A DNA stretch of 64,000 nucleotides from Laburnicola sp. R22_1 (GCA_014281115.1 JACONQ010000003.1:3720001-3784000), one strand, 5' to 3'. Shown: positions 25,678-36,990, counted from the stretch's first letter. A program made the numbers and translations. Notes: generated from the sequence alone by a model not told the origin.

Positions 25678-26777
25678 TGTGAAAAGTGGATAAATAGATA
25701 AGAAGGTGATCGAGTTGGTATTGTTAAACTGGTTGATTTATTTTAATAAACTGGCTACCTAGCAATCTATATACAAAATAATTTAGACTAACGAACACTT
25801 AGTTTTGTATAGTTTAATTATGCCTTTAACTTTTATGCGTGCTAGTGTTTTAAACTAATGTTTGAACTAGTGTTTTATATGCAATAGTGTTTTATATGCG
25901 AGCTATTGTTTTATATGCAGACTAGTGTTTTATATGCAAGCTATTATATGCAAACTAGTGTTTTATATGCAAACTAGTGTTTTATATGCAAACTAGTGTT
26001 TTATATGCAAACTAGTGTTTTATATGCAAACTAGTGTTTTATATGCAAACTAGTGTTTTATATGCAAACTAGTGTTTTATATACAAACTAGTGTTTTATA
26101 TACAAACTAGTGTTTTATATACAAACTAGTGTTTTATATACAAACTAGTGTTTTATATACAAACTAGTGTTTTATATGCAAACTAGTGTTTTATATGCGA
26201 GCTATTGCAAACTTTGTTTTACTATTGCTTAGTTGTGACGTTAACAATAAACGCCTTATTTTAGCATAATTTATTACTCCTTGGTTTATTATACGCTAAT
26301 GTATTTTATATTATAAAACAAGTCTTTTATATATTATATTTTGTTTTTTAGTAATAAGTAATTTAATACATATAATATTGCCTTGTTTAGTATATTCTTT
26401 TTAGCAATTGCTCAAAATTGTTAAAGCGCTTGATTGCGACAAGTTTGTCAAAAGTTATTGATTTAGAAAAATTAATTACGAGCTTATTTATATTACGATA
26501 GCGTATTTTATAATATTTATTAGGTTAGTTTTATATTATATTTTGGTTTTAGTTTTAATACATATAATATTGGATTTCTTACAATTATCTTTTAGTAAAC
26601 TTTTTGTGCGTTACTTAAAGTTGACTTTGGCTTTAATTGCAACTTATTGTCGGAACGACTATTTTAGTTTTATTTTTAGGTAGCTTATAGTTATTTATCT
26701 ATTTATCTTTTATTATAACAGCGAAATTCTAACATGTTATTTTATTATTTATTTTGCTTACTAATATAGTTTTAACA
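25678..26777. mobile_element. Solo LTR, copy 2 (1100 bp)
   Basis: Starts TGTGAAAAGTGG and ends TTTTAACA, flanked by AATAA on both sides (25673-25677, 26778-26782). Its duplication differs from that of copy 1, so the two are independent insertions and not the ends of one element. Apart from the minisatellite and a few small indels, differences from copy 1 are single transitions such as the penultimate GCA/ACA. It stands out from the degraded flanks by its normal CA/TG content. Confidence 0.88.
25852..26205. repeat. 19-bp minisatellite inside solo LTR 2, expanded
   Basis: More than a dozen units of AAACTAGTGTTTTATATGC or the TATAC variant, arranged in blocks of like variants, which suggests expansion by slippage or unequal exchange. 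There are no unique spacers between units, so this is not a CRISPR array. Confidence 0.88.
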
Positions 26778-26782
26778 AATAA

Positions 26783-29232
26783 GTAGAATAATAATAATAA
26801 TAATAATAAGATATATAATAATAAGAAGTATAATCTAGACGCTAATAATAAATATATATAAAATAGGTATTATAAAGGTTAAACACCTATATTAGAAAAA
26901 CTTTTGTGCGCATATAAGCTCCTAGGGCACCTAAGTAGCCCTATATAAGGTTGCGTACGCCTACGCACTAAATACGCTTAGAGTGTACTAGTAATACTAC
27001 TTTTTTCTTAGTGTGTGTATGCGTAAGGTTATATAAAAATGCGCACCTATACTGCTAGTGCACCTAGAGTAGCTAGAGTAGCTAGAATACTCTAGGTGCC
27101 TATACTGCCTAAAATACTAATTAATAAGCAAATAAAGCTTTTTAATTAGCTAAAATTTAAAAAAGCTTAGTAAGCTACTTAGTAAGTTTTAAAAAAGATT
27201 TTTTAAAGTATAAAGTTAAAGTCTTTAACTAGATAGTAATTACTAGTTAATATAATAGTACTAATTACTAGCGTATTATATAGAACTTCTACATAATCCT
27301 AAATTCTAGATTTTATAAGTTTAAAAATAGAAAAATATAGTTTTATAATTATTTAAAAGAATTAGATTAGGCGAAAATTAGTAGCTTAGTAAAGAACACT
27401 ATTTTAAAAAGTATAAACTTTAATAACTTTTTAACTACTATACTTTTATTAAAACTTTTTAAAAGTTTAAATAATATATTATTAGTACTATAATTTTATA
27501 TATAAATATTACGTAATATATATAATAACTAGTAAAATAAAGAGTTTATCATTTATTACTAACTAATTACATAATAAAAATAGCGTTGTTAAATTAAATA
27601 ATTAAAGGCTAGTATTCTCTCTATGGATCTATTAAAAAATTAAAATTCTAGCTTTACTAGTAGAGAGGTTATAAAGCTTTAAAAAAATTACTTATTTTAA
27701 CTATTTGTGCATATCTGCATAAGTCTACGCATATTTATATATCTCTAAGCATTTTTATACTAGTAAATTGCTTATACAAAAATATATAAGTATGTGTACG
27801 TTTACGCACGTCTACGCATAGTTAAGTAGCCTTTCTAGAAAAACTTTTCTAATATACTATTTTTAAAAATATATAGTAGTATAGTATAAGTTATATAGCA
27901 AATACATTACTATAGCTAGTTTATTTTATTATGTTAGATAATACCTAGGTACTCTAGAGACTATTATTTTTAATTTATAGCTCTCTCTCTACTAGTTTAG
28001 TTGCCTAGTGCTTAGCTATATTAGTAATACACATTACTAAAGCGCTTTTAAAAAGTAAAAGGTAAGATTTAGTTAAATTTAAAAGTAAAAAGTTAGGCAT
28101 ATTATAAACTACTTATAGTTTTACTAGTATAAAGAAATATATAATAAATAGTTACTAAAGGCATAGGGTATATATAAATATATAATAGTTTTATAGAATT
28201 TTTATAAACGATAGATAGAGTAAGGCTAGAAAAGTGTACTAGAGGTTAATAAGTTATTATTAGTAAAGAATAGTAGAGTACTATTTAGTATTAGAAGTAA
28301 AGAGCGCGTGCATAATTTATTATATATTATAGTAGTAGTACTAGTAAAGTGTATATATAGTAGATTGTCTATTATCTAGTAATATAGTAAAAGATTAAAA
28401 GGTAGAGTTAATTATCTAATAAAGTAGTAGATAAGTAAGTAAGTTAGGGTGTTATTATTATAAGTTATTATCTTAAAAGCTAGGAGGAGAAACGTTAGTA
28501 AAACTTTAATACGCTTTAGATTCTAGGACTTAGCGCGCATATAATATAATATAATATTATATAATATTACATAGGCGCTAGTATCGCAATAAAAACGCAG
28601 TAATTAAATGCAGTAGGGTCACTTAAAAACTAAATAAGTAGAGACAGTTTATAACTCTTGCCTAAAAGAGACTTAGTAATTAAAAAGAGTATAAGAAAGG
28701 TATAGGAAGAATATATAGCTATTTAGTTTTAGTTAAAAATAAAATTAAGATATAGATATAGTATAAAGGGCTATTTATTACTTATAGTAATTCTCTCTTT
28801 AATAAATTATTTTTACTACTTTTTAGAGTTTTATAGTTAAATAGAAACTTTAAAGTTACTATTTTATAGTTTACTATTATATAATTAGTTCTTTACTAAT
28901 TATATTAGAAAGAAAAATATCGTAGACTATTTAATATATAGTATAACACTATAAGAAAAAGCTATAGGTGTGCTAAAAACGCATTAAAAAAGTAAAGTAG
29001 CTTAGAGACAAATAGATTAGACTAGAAACTTTTTATTAGCACGTGCAAATCGGTCCCTCCTACTATAGGTAGTCGATTACTAATTATATATATTATATTT
29101 TAACTTTTACTATAGCTAATTCTAATTACATCTTTTTTATATATATTTTAGCTATTAAATCTTAATTATAGTTACTATTAAGTTTTATAATTTATAAAAG
29201 ATTAGGTTAATTATAAATAGATATAAATAAAT
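26783..29232. other. RIP-degraded DNA, possible small element at 26885-27880
   Basis: It begins with an AATAAT microsatellite. TATATTAGAAAAACTTTTG near 26887 recurs inverted near 27870, which hints at a ~1-kb element with weak inverted ends. The interior plus strand is Lys/Leu/Ile-rich with no motif. From 28500 to 29030 the sequence parallels 23930-24100. No gene can be supported. Confidence 0.45.
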
Positions 29233-29345
29233 AATACGCTCTTTTTAATTACTAAGCAGGGGGCTCTGCTTTTTTTATTATATTATTTAAGATAAAAGTC
29301 TTTATTATTCTACCCCTAGGTACATAAACTAACGCCATATAAATA
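29233..29345 (-). repeat. Short interspersed repeat R1, minus-strand copy
   Basis: CTCTTTTTAATTACTAAGC, then GGGGGCTCTGCTTTTTTTA, then TTATTCTACCCCTAGGTA: the inverse of the unit at 6611. An open frame across it (29252-29443) is not a gene. Confidence 0.75.
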
Positions 29346-29879
29346 AATAAATAAATATACCCTAGAGGAGGAACCTTCCCCACTAATAACGCGTAAGCAA
29401 TAACTCGGAAGTAGTGTATCCGCATACTAATAAAAGCATGCAAACACCTACGTTACTTAACTAGCTACTTAATTACTAAGTTCTAGCTTATAGATACATA
29501 TCTTCTAAGAATTAGTTAACTTTCGCAAATAAATATTAGTCCGGTTAAACATTAATTCACTAATAAGATAATAAGCTTCTTATAGGGAGTATTATTTCCT
29601 CCTAAAAGCGTCCTAGCAAGATAGAGAATTAATCTCTAACTTTAACTACTCTTACTTATAGTACTCTTTTCTATGTGTTGGCCTTTAATAGAATCCTACT
29701 ATCGCTGCCATATTGGCTTCTTCTTACCTCCTAATTAGTAGTCTAGTACGTAGCACTCTTCCCTAATCTAGACATATAAGAGGACTTTAAATACTATAAG
29801 CCGTTCTAGTCCCCGTTATAGATTATTATAGTGTCCTTAGATATCTAGCCTAATACAATAGAGATTAATCGAGTTTTTT
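29346..29879. other. Moderately degraded region upstream of the P450 gene
   Basis: Less extreme in composition than the DNA to its left, with C-rich pyrimidine stretches. It probably holds the promoter and 5' end of the broken P450 gene. In the P450 frame, stops appear upstream of 29900, so I cannot place the start codon. No TATA element or other site can be singled out in such AT-rich sequence. Confidence 0.4.
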
Positions 29880-30111
29880 ATCTAATTTAAACTTTTAGTT
29901 CGTTCTCTATCGCCTCTATCGAATCTACTATAACCTCTACCTTCATCCTCTAGCAAAAATCCCTAGCCCGAAGCTATATGCCATCTCTTAGGTTCCACAC
30001 CTTTGAAGACAGCATATTAAAGGTACTCACTACTAGAATCTTATTAAGCTACACGACAAATACGGCATTATTGTTCGCGTTAGTCTAGATAAGATTTCTA
30101 ATACCATAGCA
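29880..30111 (+). pseudogene. Cytochrome P450, N-terminal part, RIP-damaged
   Basis: Frame 1 reads F-V-L-Y-R-L-Y-R-I-Y-Y-N-L-Y-L-H-P-L-A-K-I-P, then S-P-K-L-Y-A-I-S: the end of the membrane anchor and the proline-rich hinge of fungal microsomal P450s (family norm: HPL-x-x-x-PGPK). It continues with LIKLHDKYGIIVRVSLDKIS, the first conserved beta-strand block. Mutations are RIP-like: Gly to Ser in PGP, and stops at Trp/Gln positions (~29992, ~30004, ~30028). At 30105-30111 the frame reaches a probable target duplication of the hAT element and continues in frame at 33569. The enzyme would be a haem monooxygenase on the endoplasmic reticulum; substrate unknown. The start codon is not identified. 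Confidence 0.78.
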
Positions 30112-33100
30112 GTACTTGTAACAGTTCGTACTATTCTTAGTCCTATCTATTATTTATTATTACGTATTTAATTAATTAATAGTAGATAAGACAGGCAATA
30201 CTATAGTTAATTAATAGTAGTGAGACCTACTATAGTACTATAATAATCGCGATACTTTAGTAGTGTTGTGGCCTAATTAGGTATAGTGCGGCTTTGCGGC
30301 TTTTATAGGGTACTAGTAAACTCTATAGGCCTTAGCACTAACCTTATATACAAGATTAATAGTATTACCACCTCTTATATATCTATGCCACAACGCAATT
30401 ATCGCGTTTTTTTACTCTTTTAGTGCGCATAGATAATATCTATATACGTAAAAACCTTATACTAGCTTAGTATTCTATATGCTTAAACGCTAACGCATGC
30501 AATAGACCTATACCTAGGTAGCTTAACTACTAACTTTGCTCCCCTAGGAGCAGCCTTAGGATAGCTTAGGGCTGCCTAATCCTCTATCGCTTATTAGCTA
30601 ATAGAGGCGAGGCCTCGCCTACGAGTCTTAGCAGCCAGCTAGCCGACGTTAACGCCTCCAGTATTATCCCCTAAACACCATAACGCCCGTACGCCTATAA
30701 TTAATCGGCAATTATTAGTTATTAATTATTAATTATTAACCTACCTAAAAAAACACCCACGTAATTAATTAAAGCTATCTACGCTTCTATACACATCTGC
30801 ATCTCTTAATAATACGTTAATACTTAGCTAATAACTACACTTTACATAATGCCTTACCGCCAGCAACACTTTTACTAACCTACTATAGGCCTAGCTCTTA
30901 GAGGCTTAGCAAGATAAGAGCTTCTAAGTACTCTTAAGCCTCTTAAGCCTTATTATCGTCCTCCTAACCTGGCTCTTAAACCTTATCTGCTATCTGTCTT
31001 AGCTCTTTATTATTATTACCTTTACTATTACCTAAAGGCCCTTCCACCTATAATTACCCACTGCTAATAGATAAGATAGCTATATACAGTATAAGGTTTA
31101 ACATTAATATTCACTATGTGTATTAGAAGGGTAAGCAGCTTCAGCCTTCCTAATTAGGCTATGCTATTAGATATAAGGCCTATATATCTAGTCGCTGTGC
31201 GCTCTCTAATATATAGCGTTTTGGGCTTTAACTATAGTACACTAAGAACGATAATAATATTACTAAGCTTTAGCTATATAAGATTTGTTACTAAAGTTAT
31301 TAAACTAATAACACTATGGCTATTAATACCACTACACATATCTAAAATTACGTGCGAAAAGTATACTCTATTAATCTATCTACTAGCTAGCGTATCCCTA
31401 GTACGTCTATACCTCTACTAGAGTCCCCCTTCACAGCTGCTGCGCACGTCCCTGGTTCTTTAACTTAGCTATTACATATGCCCTAGGAGAAGAATAGCTT
31501 CTAAGCCTTAGTTATTAACTAGATAATTATGAGAGATTTAAGCTTCTAAGATGTTACAAACTCTTTAACCTAAGGCCTATTAATCTAGAATCGTGCGGAG
31601 CTATTACACGCCTTACCTAATTTGTTAAACACACTCTTATTATACATTAGAAAGCAGTGCAAGAATTAGAAGGCTGAGGTATGTTAGCTTATCTATTAGC
31701 TACTAGAAAGAAAGGTTGCTATAAGCGTTAACGTTTAGATATCTACTAACTATCTTAGCTTTCTAAGTGTAGTTTCTCACTTTGTTAACGCTAATTATAA
31801 TTAATAAGACCTCCTAATAGGTTTTTGCAACCTTCTTAGTAATCACACAGCTAGTGCGCAGGCCTTAGTAATACTTAATATTATGCAAAAGTATAACTTT
31901 AAGTTAAACTTTAACTATTTTGTAGACGACAATACTATAAATAATAATAAGAAACTTATTAAATATCTTAATAGGAAGTCTACAACTCTCTATCTTAGTA
32001 CTTAGCACTATATTCGCTGCGTAGGTTATATTATTAACCTTATTATTAAAGCAATATTTTATAGTAAAGGAGTCTCGAAGTTTAAAAAAGAGCTTACTTA
32101 GGTAGCTCCTATTAATTAATTTAGACTTTACCGCAATTACAGCGTTATTAGCAAGCTTTACAACTTTATAAGAGCTATTTATACCTTATAAAAATATTAT
32201 AAGTAATTTTATTTAGTCTTTAGCAATCTTAGTAATAAGGACTCTATATAGAAGCTTGTTAAGCTTTAGTTACTCTAGAACAGCGGAGTACGCTAACACT
32301 TAGTCTATCTTATACTTCTCTATTACAGTAAGCTACATAAGCTAATTAAAGCCTTCTAACGCAAATATTAACAAACTGTTAAGAACAATAAGAAATTTAA
32401 TACTAATAATAATAGTAATAGTTTTTACTATAACCCTATACTTAACGCTCTCTTCGACGATAATTAGCTAGAGGTTAACAATCTTATTATCTTTTTAAAA
32501 GTGCCGTACGACCTCTGCAAAGCACTTAAAGGCAGTAATAGCGTATTAGGCTTCGGCTTATTATAGTAAACTATTATTAACCTTTAAGCCTTGTGCAGCA
32601 CTACAACACTGCGGCTAGTAAGTTTAATAATAATAATAAGAGCTACTTTAAATTAGCTATTAATTATAACCTAAAGAAGCTTAATACCTACTAGAAGAAA
32701 CTTATTATAGAACTAACTCCGAGCTTCTATACTATCGCTACAGCTCTTTACCCTAGACTGCGCCTTAACTAGTTCAAATCTCACTAGCGTAATTACTAAG
32801 ATTGGTAGTAGAAGGCTAATAATTCTCTTCGCAACACGTTTAAGAAGTATCTTACTGCTAAAGCATTATTAAATAAAACGCAAAATAAGGAGCAACCCTA
32901 AAGACGCAAGCTACCTACTAGCTACACTAACAATTCGCTTATAGCTATTATAAAGGTTAATTAAAAGTATCTTTATAGCAACTATAGCTACAAACAGTAT
33001 AAACGCAGCTCTTAATTAGACAAGTATATTAACAATCTTAACGAGGACCTAAACAAAGACGAAGCCTATTAGGAGTTAATGGCTAACCTGTGGCTTTAGT

Positions 33101-33567
33101 GGCTAAAAGTTGGCCGTAGTAAGTACCCTGTACTTTTTAAAATGGCTGTTAATTTCCTTTCCATCCCAAGTACCAGCTGTGAGTGTGAGCGCTGCTTTGG
33201 TACAGCTGGACGCACTATCACTAACGATTGAAACAGCCTATTAGTATTAACTATTGAGGCTATCTAACTACAGAAGAACTGGCTTAAGAACCGCGTAGTT
33301 GAGTGTCCTCTTATTAAACGCAGTGATTAAATTGAGCGAAAGGACAGGGAGCAGATAGCAGCGGAAGCAGCCTTCCTAGAGTTCAATTTACTCTGATTTG
33401 TACGCTAAACTACTTATAGTAATTTACTGCCGTAGTGCGCCTTATTATACGTAATCCTGCTTATTTTGAGCGATCGATCGATAACAACACCAAAACACGA
33501 GCGATAAGTAATGGCCATAAGCCTCACGATAGCGTACTATCGACCGTTGCAAGCGCTGTGCCACAGG
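30112..33567 (+). mobile_element. hAT-superfamily DNA transposon inserted in the P450 gene
   Basis: About 3.46 kb. The right half codes for a hAT dimerisation domain. The boundaries come from three agreeing clues: the P450 frame stops at 30111 and resumes at 33569; CATAGCA (30105-30111) and CACAGCG (33568-33574) differ only by transitions, fitting an 8-bp hAT duplication with one uncertain base; and the ends CTTGTAACA (left) and the inverse of TGCCACAGG (right) match apart from transitions. Exact terminal bases may be off by one or two. The element is strongly RIP-mutated, least so at its right end. Confidence 0.8.
30849..33397 (+). pseudogene. hAT transposase, heavily mutated
   Basis: Plus-strand remains of a hAT transposase. 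The C-terminal dimerisation domain is clear at ~33080-33330: W-L-K-V-G-R-S-K-Y-P-V-L, then FLSIPSTSCECERCFGTAGR, then the LQKNWLKNR block, with stops at TAG/TGA/TAA in Trp/Gln/Arg-type positions. Upstream (~31,700-32,560) the family pattern of the catalytic core is recognisable with stops passed over, including a V-D-D-N-like Asp block near 31925 and a C-V/G-H-I-I-N-L block near 32020. The ATG at 30849 is only a candidate start; the N-terminal BED finger could not be read. The far better state of the last 300 bp makes the family call safe. Confidence 0.75.
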
Positions 33568-35021
33568 CACAGCGTGGGATGCTATCGGCGGTGGCTCCGT
33601 GCAATACATGCGCGATCTCAACTTCTTTAGCGTCTCACAACTCCAGGTTGAAGTCAAGAGCTTCATCTCACAGAACAAGAGGGATCATCATGCAATCAGA
33701 AAGCTGCTACTTCCAGCGTTCACGAGCAAGGCATTTGCGCATCATGAGGACATTGTGAACGACTGGCTGAAGAAGATGATGGCGAAGATTGAAGCCAAGC
33801 CCGACGAGGCCCTCAACTACGAGCGATTGTTCACTTGGTTTGCTTTCAACGTGATGGGCGTCCTGAGCTTCGGCGAGGACTTCGGATGCCTCGAGCATGA
33901 TCGCAATCATCCGTACCTTCATGCGGCCGAGGTCGGCGCTCCCTTTTTATCCGTCATGCAGTGCATCCTCCGTTTCCGGATCACACGACCCCTCTACAAT
34001 TTGGCCTTGATGCTTCCATGGATGGATTGGTGGAACAGCTTGCGGGAGGTGTCCGACGAGACGGCAGCAAAGTGGCTCCAGAAAGCCGAGGACGAAGTCC
34101 TTGAAGAGGACCGCGGAGACATTATGACCACCATTTACCAGGGTATGAAGGACAAGAAGGACCCCATCACTCGTATGCAGGCTCTTGACGTCGCGTCAAT
34201 TCTCGTCCTTTCTGGTAGCGAGGCCACGCCCATCCTGATGACGGCAATGATGTGGAACATTCTTTCGGTACCGCGTGTCTACGAACGGGTAAAGCATGAG
34301 ATCCGACACTCTGGCATTTTCAAGAGTCCAGCCGACATCACTGCGGCTAACAGTGACAAGATGAAGTGCATGGACGCATGTAAGTATTTCTGTTGCACCA
34401 TGTCATGCGTGGCCTTCATAAGACAATGTCATTGACAAGTACACAGGTATCCAGGAATCTTTGAGGACAGATACCCCTTTCGCCACGACGATTCCACGTG
34501 TTGTACCACCTGGTGGAGGTGTAATAGACGGATTCTGGTTGCCCGGCGGTGTAAGTCTTCACTTCCAATGCTCTGCATTGTTTCTGACCGCATCTATATA
34601 GACCACATGTGGTGTACCTCACTACACCGCCGGACACTGGGAATACAACTTCTCTGACCCAGATCAATTCGTACCTGAGCGCTGGCTGCCCGACGAACGC
34701 GACGCGCGATATGCAAGCGACAAGAGGGATGCATTCAGACCATTTGCCAAGGGCTGCTTGGACTGCATCGGGAAGCGGTATGCTATTAGACCCCATTCTC
34801 GCTGGGTTCACATTTATAACTTCGCTGTGATTAGATTTGTCTACCACGAGGTGCGCATGGCCTTCGCCGCACTGTTCTGGAACTTTGACTTCGAGTTGGC
34901 GCCACAATCGGTTCGCTGGGACAAAGGTCACGTTGCCGAATACATTCAGATCATCCGGCAGAAGAGAGCTTTGTATGTGAAAGCTAAGCCTAGGGACTTC
35001 GCGGCCGAAGTCGCAGCTTGA
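33568..35021 (+). pseudogene. Cytochrome P450, main part, four exon pieces, cut off from its N-terminus
   Basis: Exons 33568-34379, 34447-34550, 34602-34777 and 34835-35021 (stop TGA); introns 34380-34446, 34551-34601 and 34778-34834 all have GT-AG ends and keep phase. Joined they give about 425 residues: T-A-W-D-A-I, helix C region KRDHHAIRKLLLPAF, I-helix SGSEAT, ExxR as QESLR, F-V-P-E-R-W, and haem block FAKGCLDCIG with the Cys ligand. Two family positions are unusual: the I-helix first Thr is Ala, and the Arg two before the Cys ligand is Leu. With 29880-30111 it makes ~500 residues, the usual P450 length. Base composition is normal, with no RIP stops, in contrast to the N-terminal part. 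An internal ATG at 33599 could start only a truncated, anchorless protein. Subfamily and substrate unknown. Confidence 0.85.
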
Positions 35022-35569
35022 GTGGAGCCGTATGTGGGAATGCCCGTTGGGTGAAGGAACATCTGAAGTATGGGTATAGCATTCGCCATAGTGATAGGTG
35101 CATGGAACACTCTTTTCAAGTCCTTTATAGCTTCATAGCTAGCTAGTACAGTATAACCTGAAGGATATTCCTGCGTTAGATCACGGCGCGCTATATAACA
35201 GGCGTAATGATGTTAGCACACTTGTTAAAGTAGCTCATCACTGTTTGAAGTGTGGTGGTTTTTGTGAATCTGTCCTCACAGGCTTCTTAGTTCCCTCGAG
35301 CCTGTCCAAGTGGATTCCACTGCCCTGGGTTTTCCCACACATCAACCACGGTCCCTTGCCCGAGTGTTGGGGCATGCCAGCGGCTTCTAACAGAGCTGAA
35401 ATAACTAACGAGTGGTGTGATAGGAGAGAATCGTTTTTCCTTTTTGCGCTAGCGTACCAATAACGAATCTTCTGCCGTCGGTTTGATCTCCAGGAGACTT
35501 TTCGACCCAGCCGCGTCCGGTATACCTAAGTTTAACCACCCGCTTCCTCTAATGTTATTATAACTCCCT
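35022..35569. other. Normal-composition DNA 3' of the P450 gene
   Basis: The only longer stretch besides the P450 exons that shows no RIP. It presumably holds the P450 3' untranslated region and adjoining intergenic sequence. The open frame 35245-35463 has no recognisable domain and no homologous look; I do not call it a gene. Degraded repeats begin abruptly at about 35,570. Confidence 0.5.
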
Positions 35570-35778
35570 ATGTGGCGTTACATTAACAACCTAGGGGTTA
35601 GAACAACAAAGGCTTTTATTTTAAATAATATAATAAAAAAAGCAAAGCCCCCTACTTAGTAATTTAAAAAAGTATAAAAAGGTAATTATATAACTTTCTA
35701 TAACTCTTCCCTAGGGTTAATTTGTAATATTATACAATTCTAGACTAGCTATTTAACTAACTACTATATATTATATAT

Positions 35779-36065
35779 AGCGTTAATTAAATCTACCTAG
35801 AGGTAGGATAATAAAGGCTTTTATCTTAAATAATATAATAAAAAAGCAAAGTCCCCTACTTAGTAATTAAAAAGAGCGTAAAAGGTAATTAAATTTTTTT
35901 CATAATTATTATAGTATAAAATATTATTAAAGAAATTATTAATTATATAACATATTACCTTTTTACGCTCTTTTTAATTACTAAGTAGGGGGCTTTGCTT
36001 TTTTATTATATTATTTAAGATAAAAGCCTTTATTATCCTACTCCTAGATAGATTTAATTAACACT
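35779..36065. mobile_element. Foldback MITE of family R1 (287 bp)
   Basis: The left arm from AGCGTTAATTAAATCTACC and the right arm ending GATAGATTTAATTAACACT are inverted copies of about 115 bp around a ~50-bp AT-rich centre. It has no coding capacity. The flanks (ATATAT left, ACATAA right) give no secure target duplication. Confidence 0.72.
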
Positions 36066-36569
36066 ACATAATAATAATTATTTTTTACGCTCTTGTTAAT
36101 TACTAAGTAGAAGGCTCTGCTTGTTTTAATATATTATTTAGGATAAAAGTCTTTATTATTCTACTTCTAGATAGATAAATTAACGCTATATAATAATAAT
36201 AATAATTATAATAGTAACTAACTTAACTAGCTTATAAACTCTTTTTTATAGTAGATTTTTTTATAACTAGTAAGCTATATACTATTCTTCTTTTTTACAC
36301 TCTTTTTAATTACTAAGCAGAAGGCTCTGCTTTTTTGTTATGTTATTTAAGATAAAAGCCTTTATTGTTCTACCCCTAGGTAGTTAATTTAATAATACAC
36401 ATACTATTCTTTTAGATTTTTACTACTACTATCTATTTTTTTAGATTTTTACTACTACTATCTTTACTTTTTATTATCTTTATACGCCTATATACTCTTA
36501 ACTACTATTAAAAGCTTTTTTTACTATAGTTATATATATAACGCTTCTTTTATAATTATCTTTTTAAAA

Positions 36570-36720
36570 GTCGACAACGAAATTATCGTTATTTTGTGTA
36601 TATTTTATTACTACCACTGTGTACTAGTTACTAGATTTTAGTACCTCCTGTTTTACTCCTCTCTGTGTATAGTGCGAACTCGACCTTGGTTAGAATCTCT
36701 ATACGACGAAGATGTTTAAT
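36570..36720 (-). repeat. Fragment shared in inverse orientation with 24385-24530
   Basis: TACTCCTCTCTGTGTATAG, CGAACTCGACCTTGGTTAG and neighbours are the reverse complement of the 24385-24530 segment, which is more mutated. It has near-normal composition (GTCGACAACGAAATTATCG) in an AT-rich setting, so it is a younger fragment of an unidentified element. Confidence 0.65.
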
Positions 36721-36990
36721 AATTATCTTTTTATACTTTTTTAATTACTAAGTAAAGACTCTACTTTTTTATATATTATTTAAGATAAAAGCCTTTATTA
36801 TTCTACTTCTAGATAGTTAATTTAATAATATATAACTATGTGTTATTAAATTAACTATCTAGAAGTAGAATAATAAAAGCTTTTATTTTAAATATATTAT
36901 TAATTAACTACTTAGTAGCAGAATAATAAAGGCTTTTATTTCAAATAATATAAAAAAATTAGAGCCCTCTACTTAGTAATTAAAACTAAC

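Larger units (their letters stand above)
35570..36990. repeat. Cluster of R1 short repeats, both orientations
   Basis: Copies at ~35570-35695 (+), 35779-35895 (+), 35950-36065 (-), 36085-36200 (-), 36285-36400 (-), 36725-36835 (-) and 36840-36985 (+, partial and doubled). Each carries a version of AATAAAGGCTTTTAT and of CTTAGTAATTAAAAAGAGCG or their inverses. Between 36400 and 36470 is a short tandem run of TTTTTACTACTACTATCT. This is either a hot spot of MITE insertion or repeated duplication. Confidence 0.75.

Noticed and set aside
25852..26205. Regular short repeats that could suggest a CRISPR array
   Set aside because: The units are contiguous 19-bp tandem copies with no unique spacers, inside an LTR of a eukaryotic genome.
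16378..26777. The two near-identical 0.9-1.1 kb repeats as the LTRs of one 10-kb element
   Set aside because: Each has its own, different 5-bp duplication, so each is an independent solo LTR.
30251..30400. GTTGTGGC and GCCACAAC as the ends of a small hAT MITE
   Set aside because: Only eight bases match and no target duplication is visible; it lies inside the larger hAT element.
31161..31421. 86-residue plus-strand frame
   Set aside because: It falls in the degraded N-terminal part of the hAT region and has no hAT or other motif.
33599..34435. A stand-alone P450 gene starting at the ATG at 33599
   Set aside because: P450 codons continue in frame upstream to 33569, the gene's N-terminus lies beyond the hAT element, and the frame reading past 34380 runs into an intron.
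34416..34931. 171-residue open frame on the minus strand
   Set aside because: It lies antisense to well-supported P450 exons with correct splice sites; it is a shadow.
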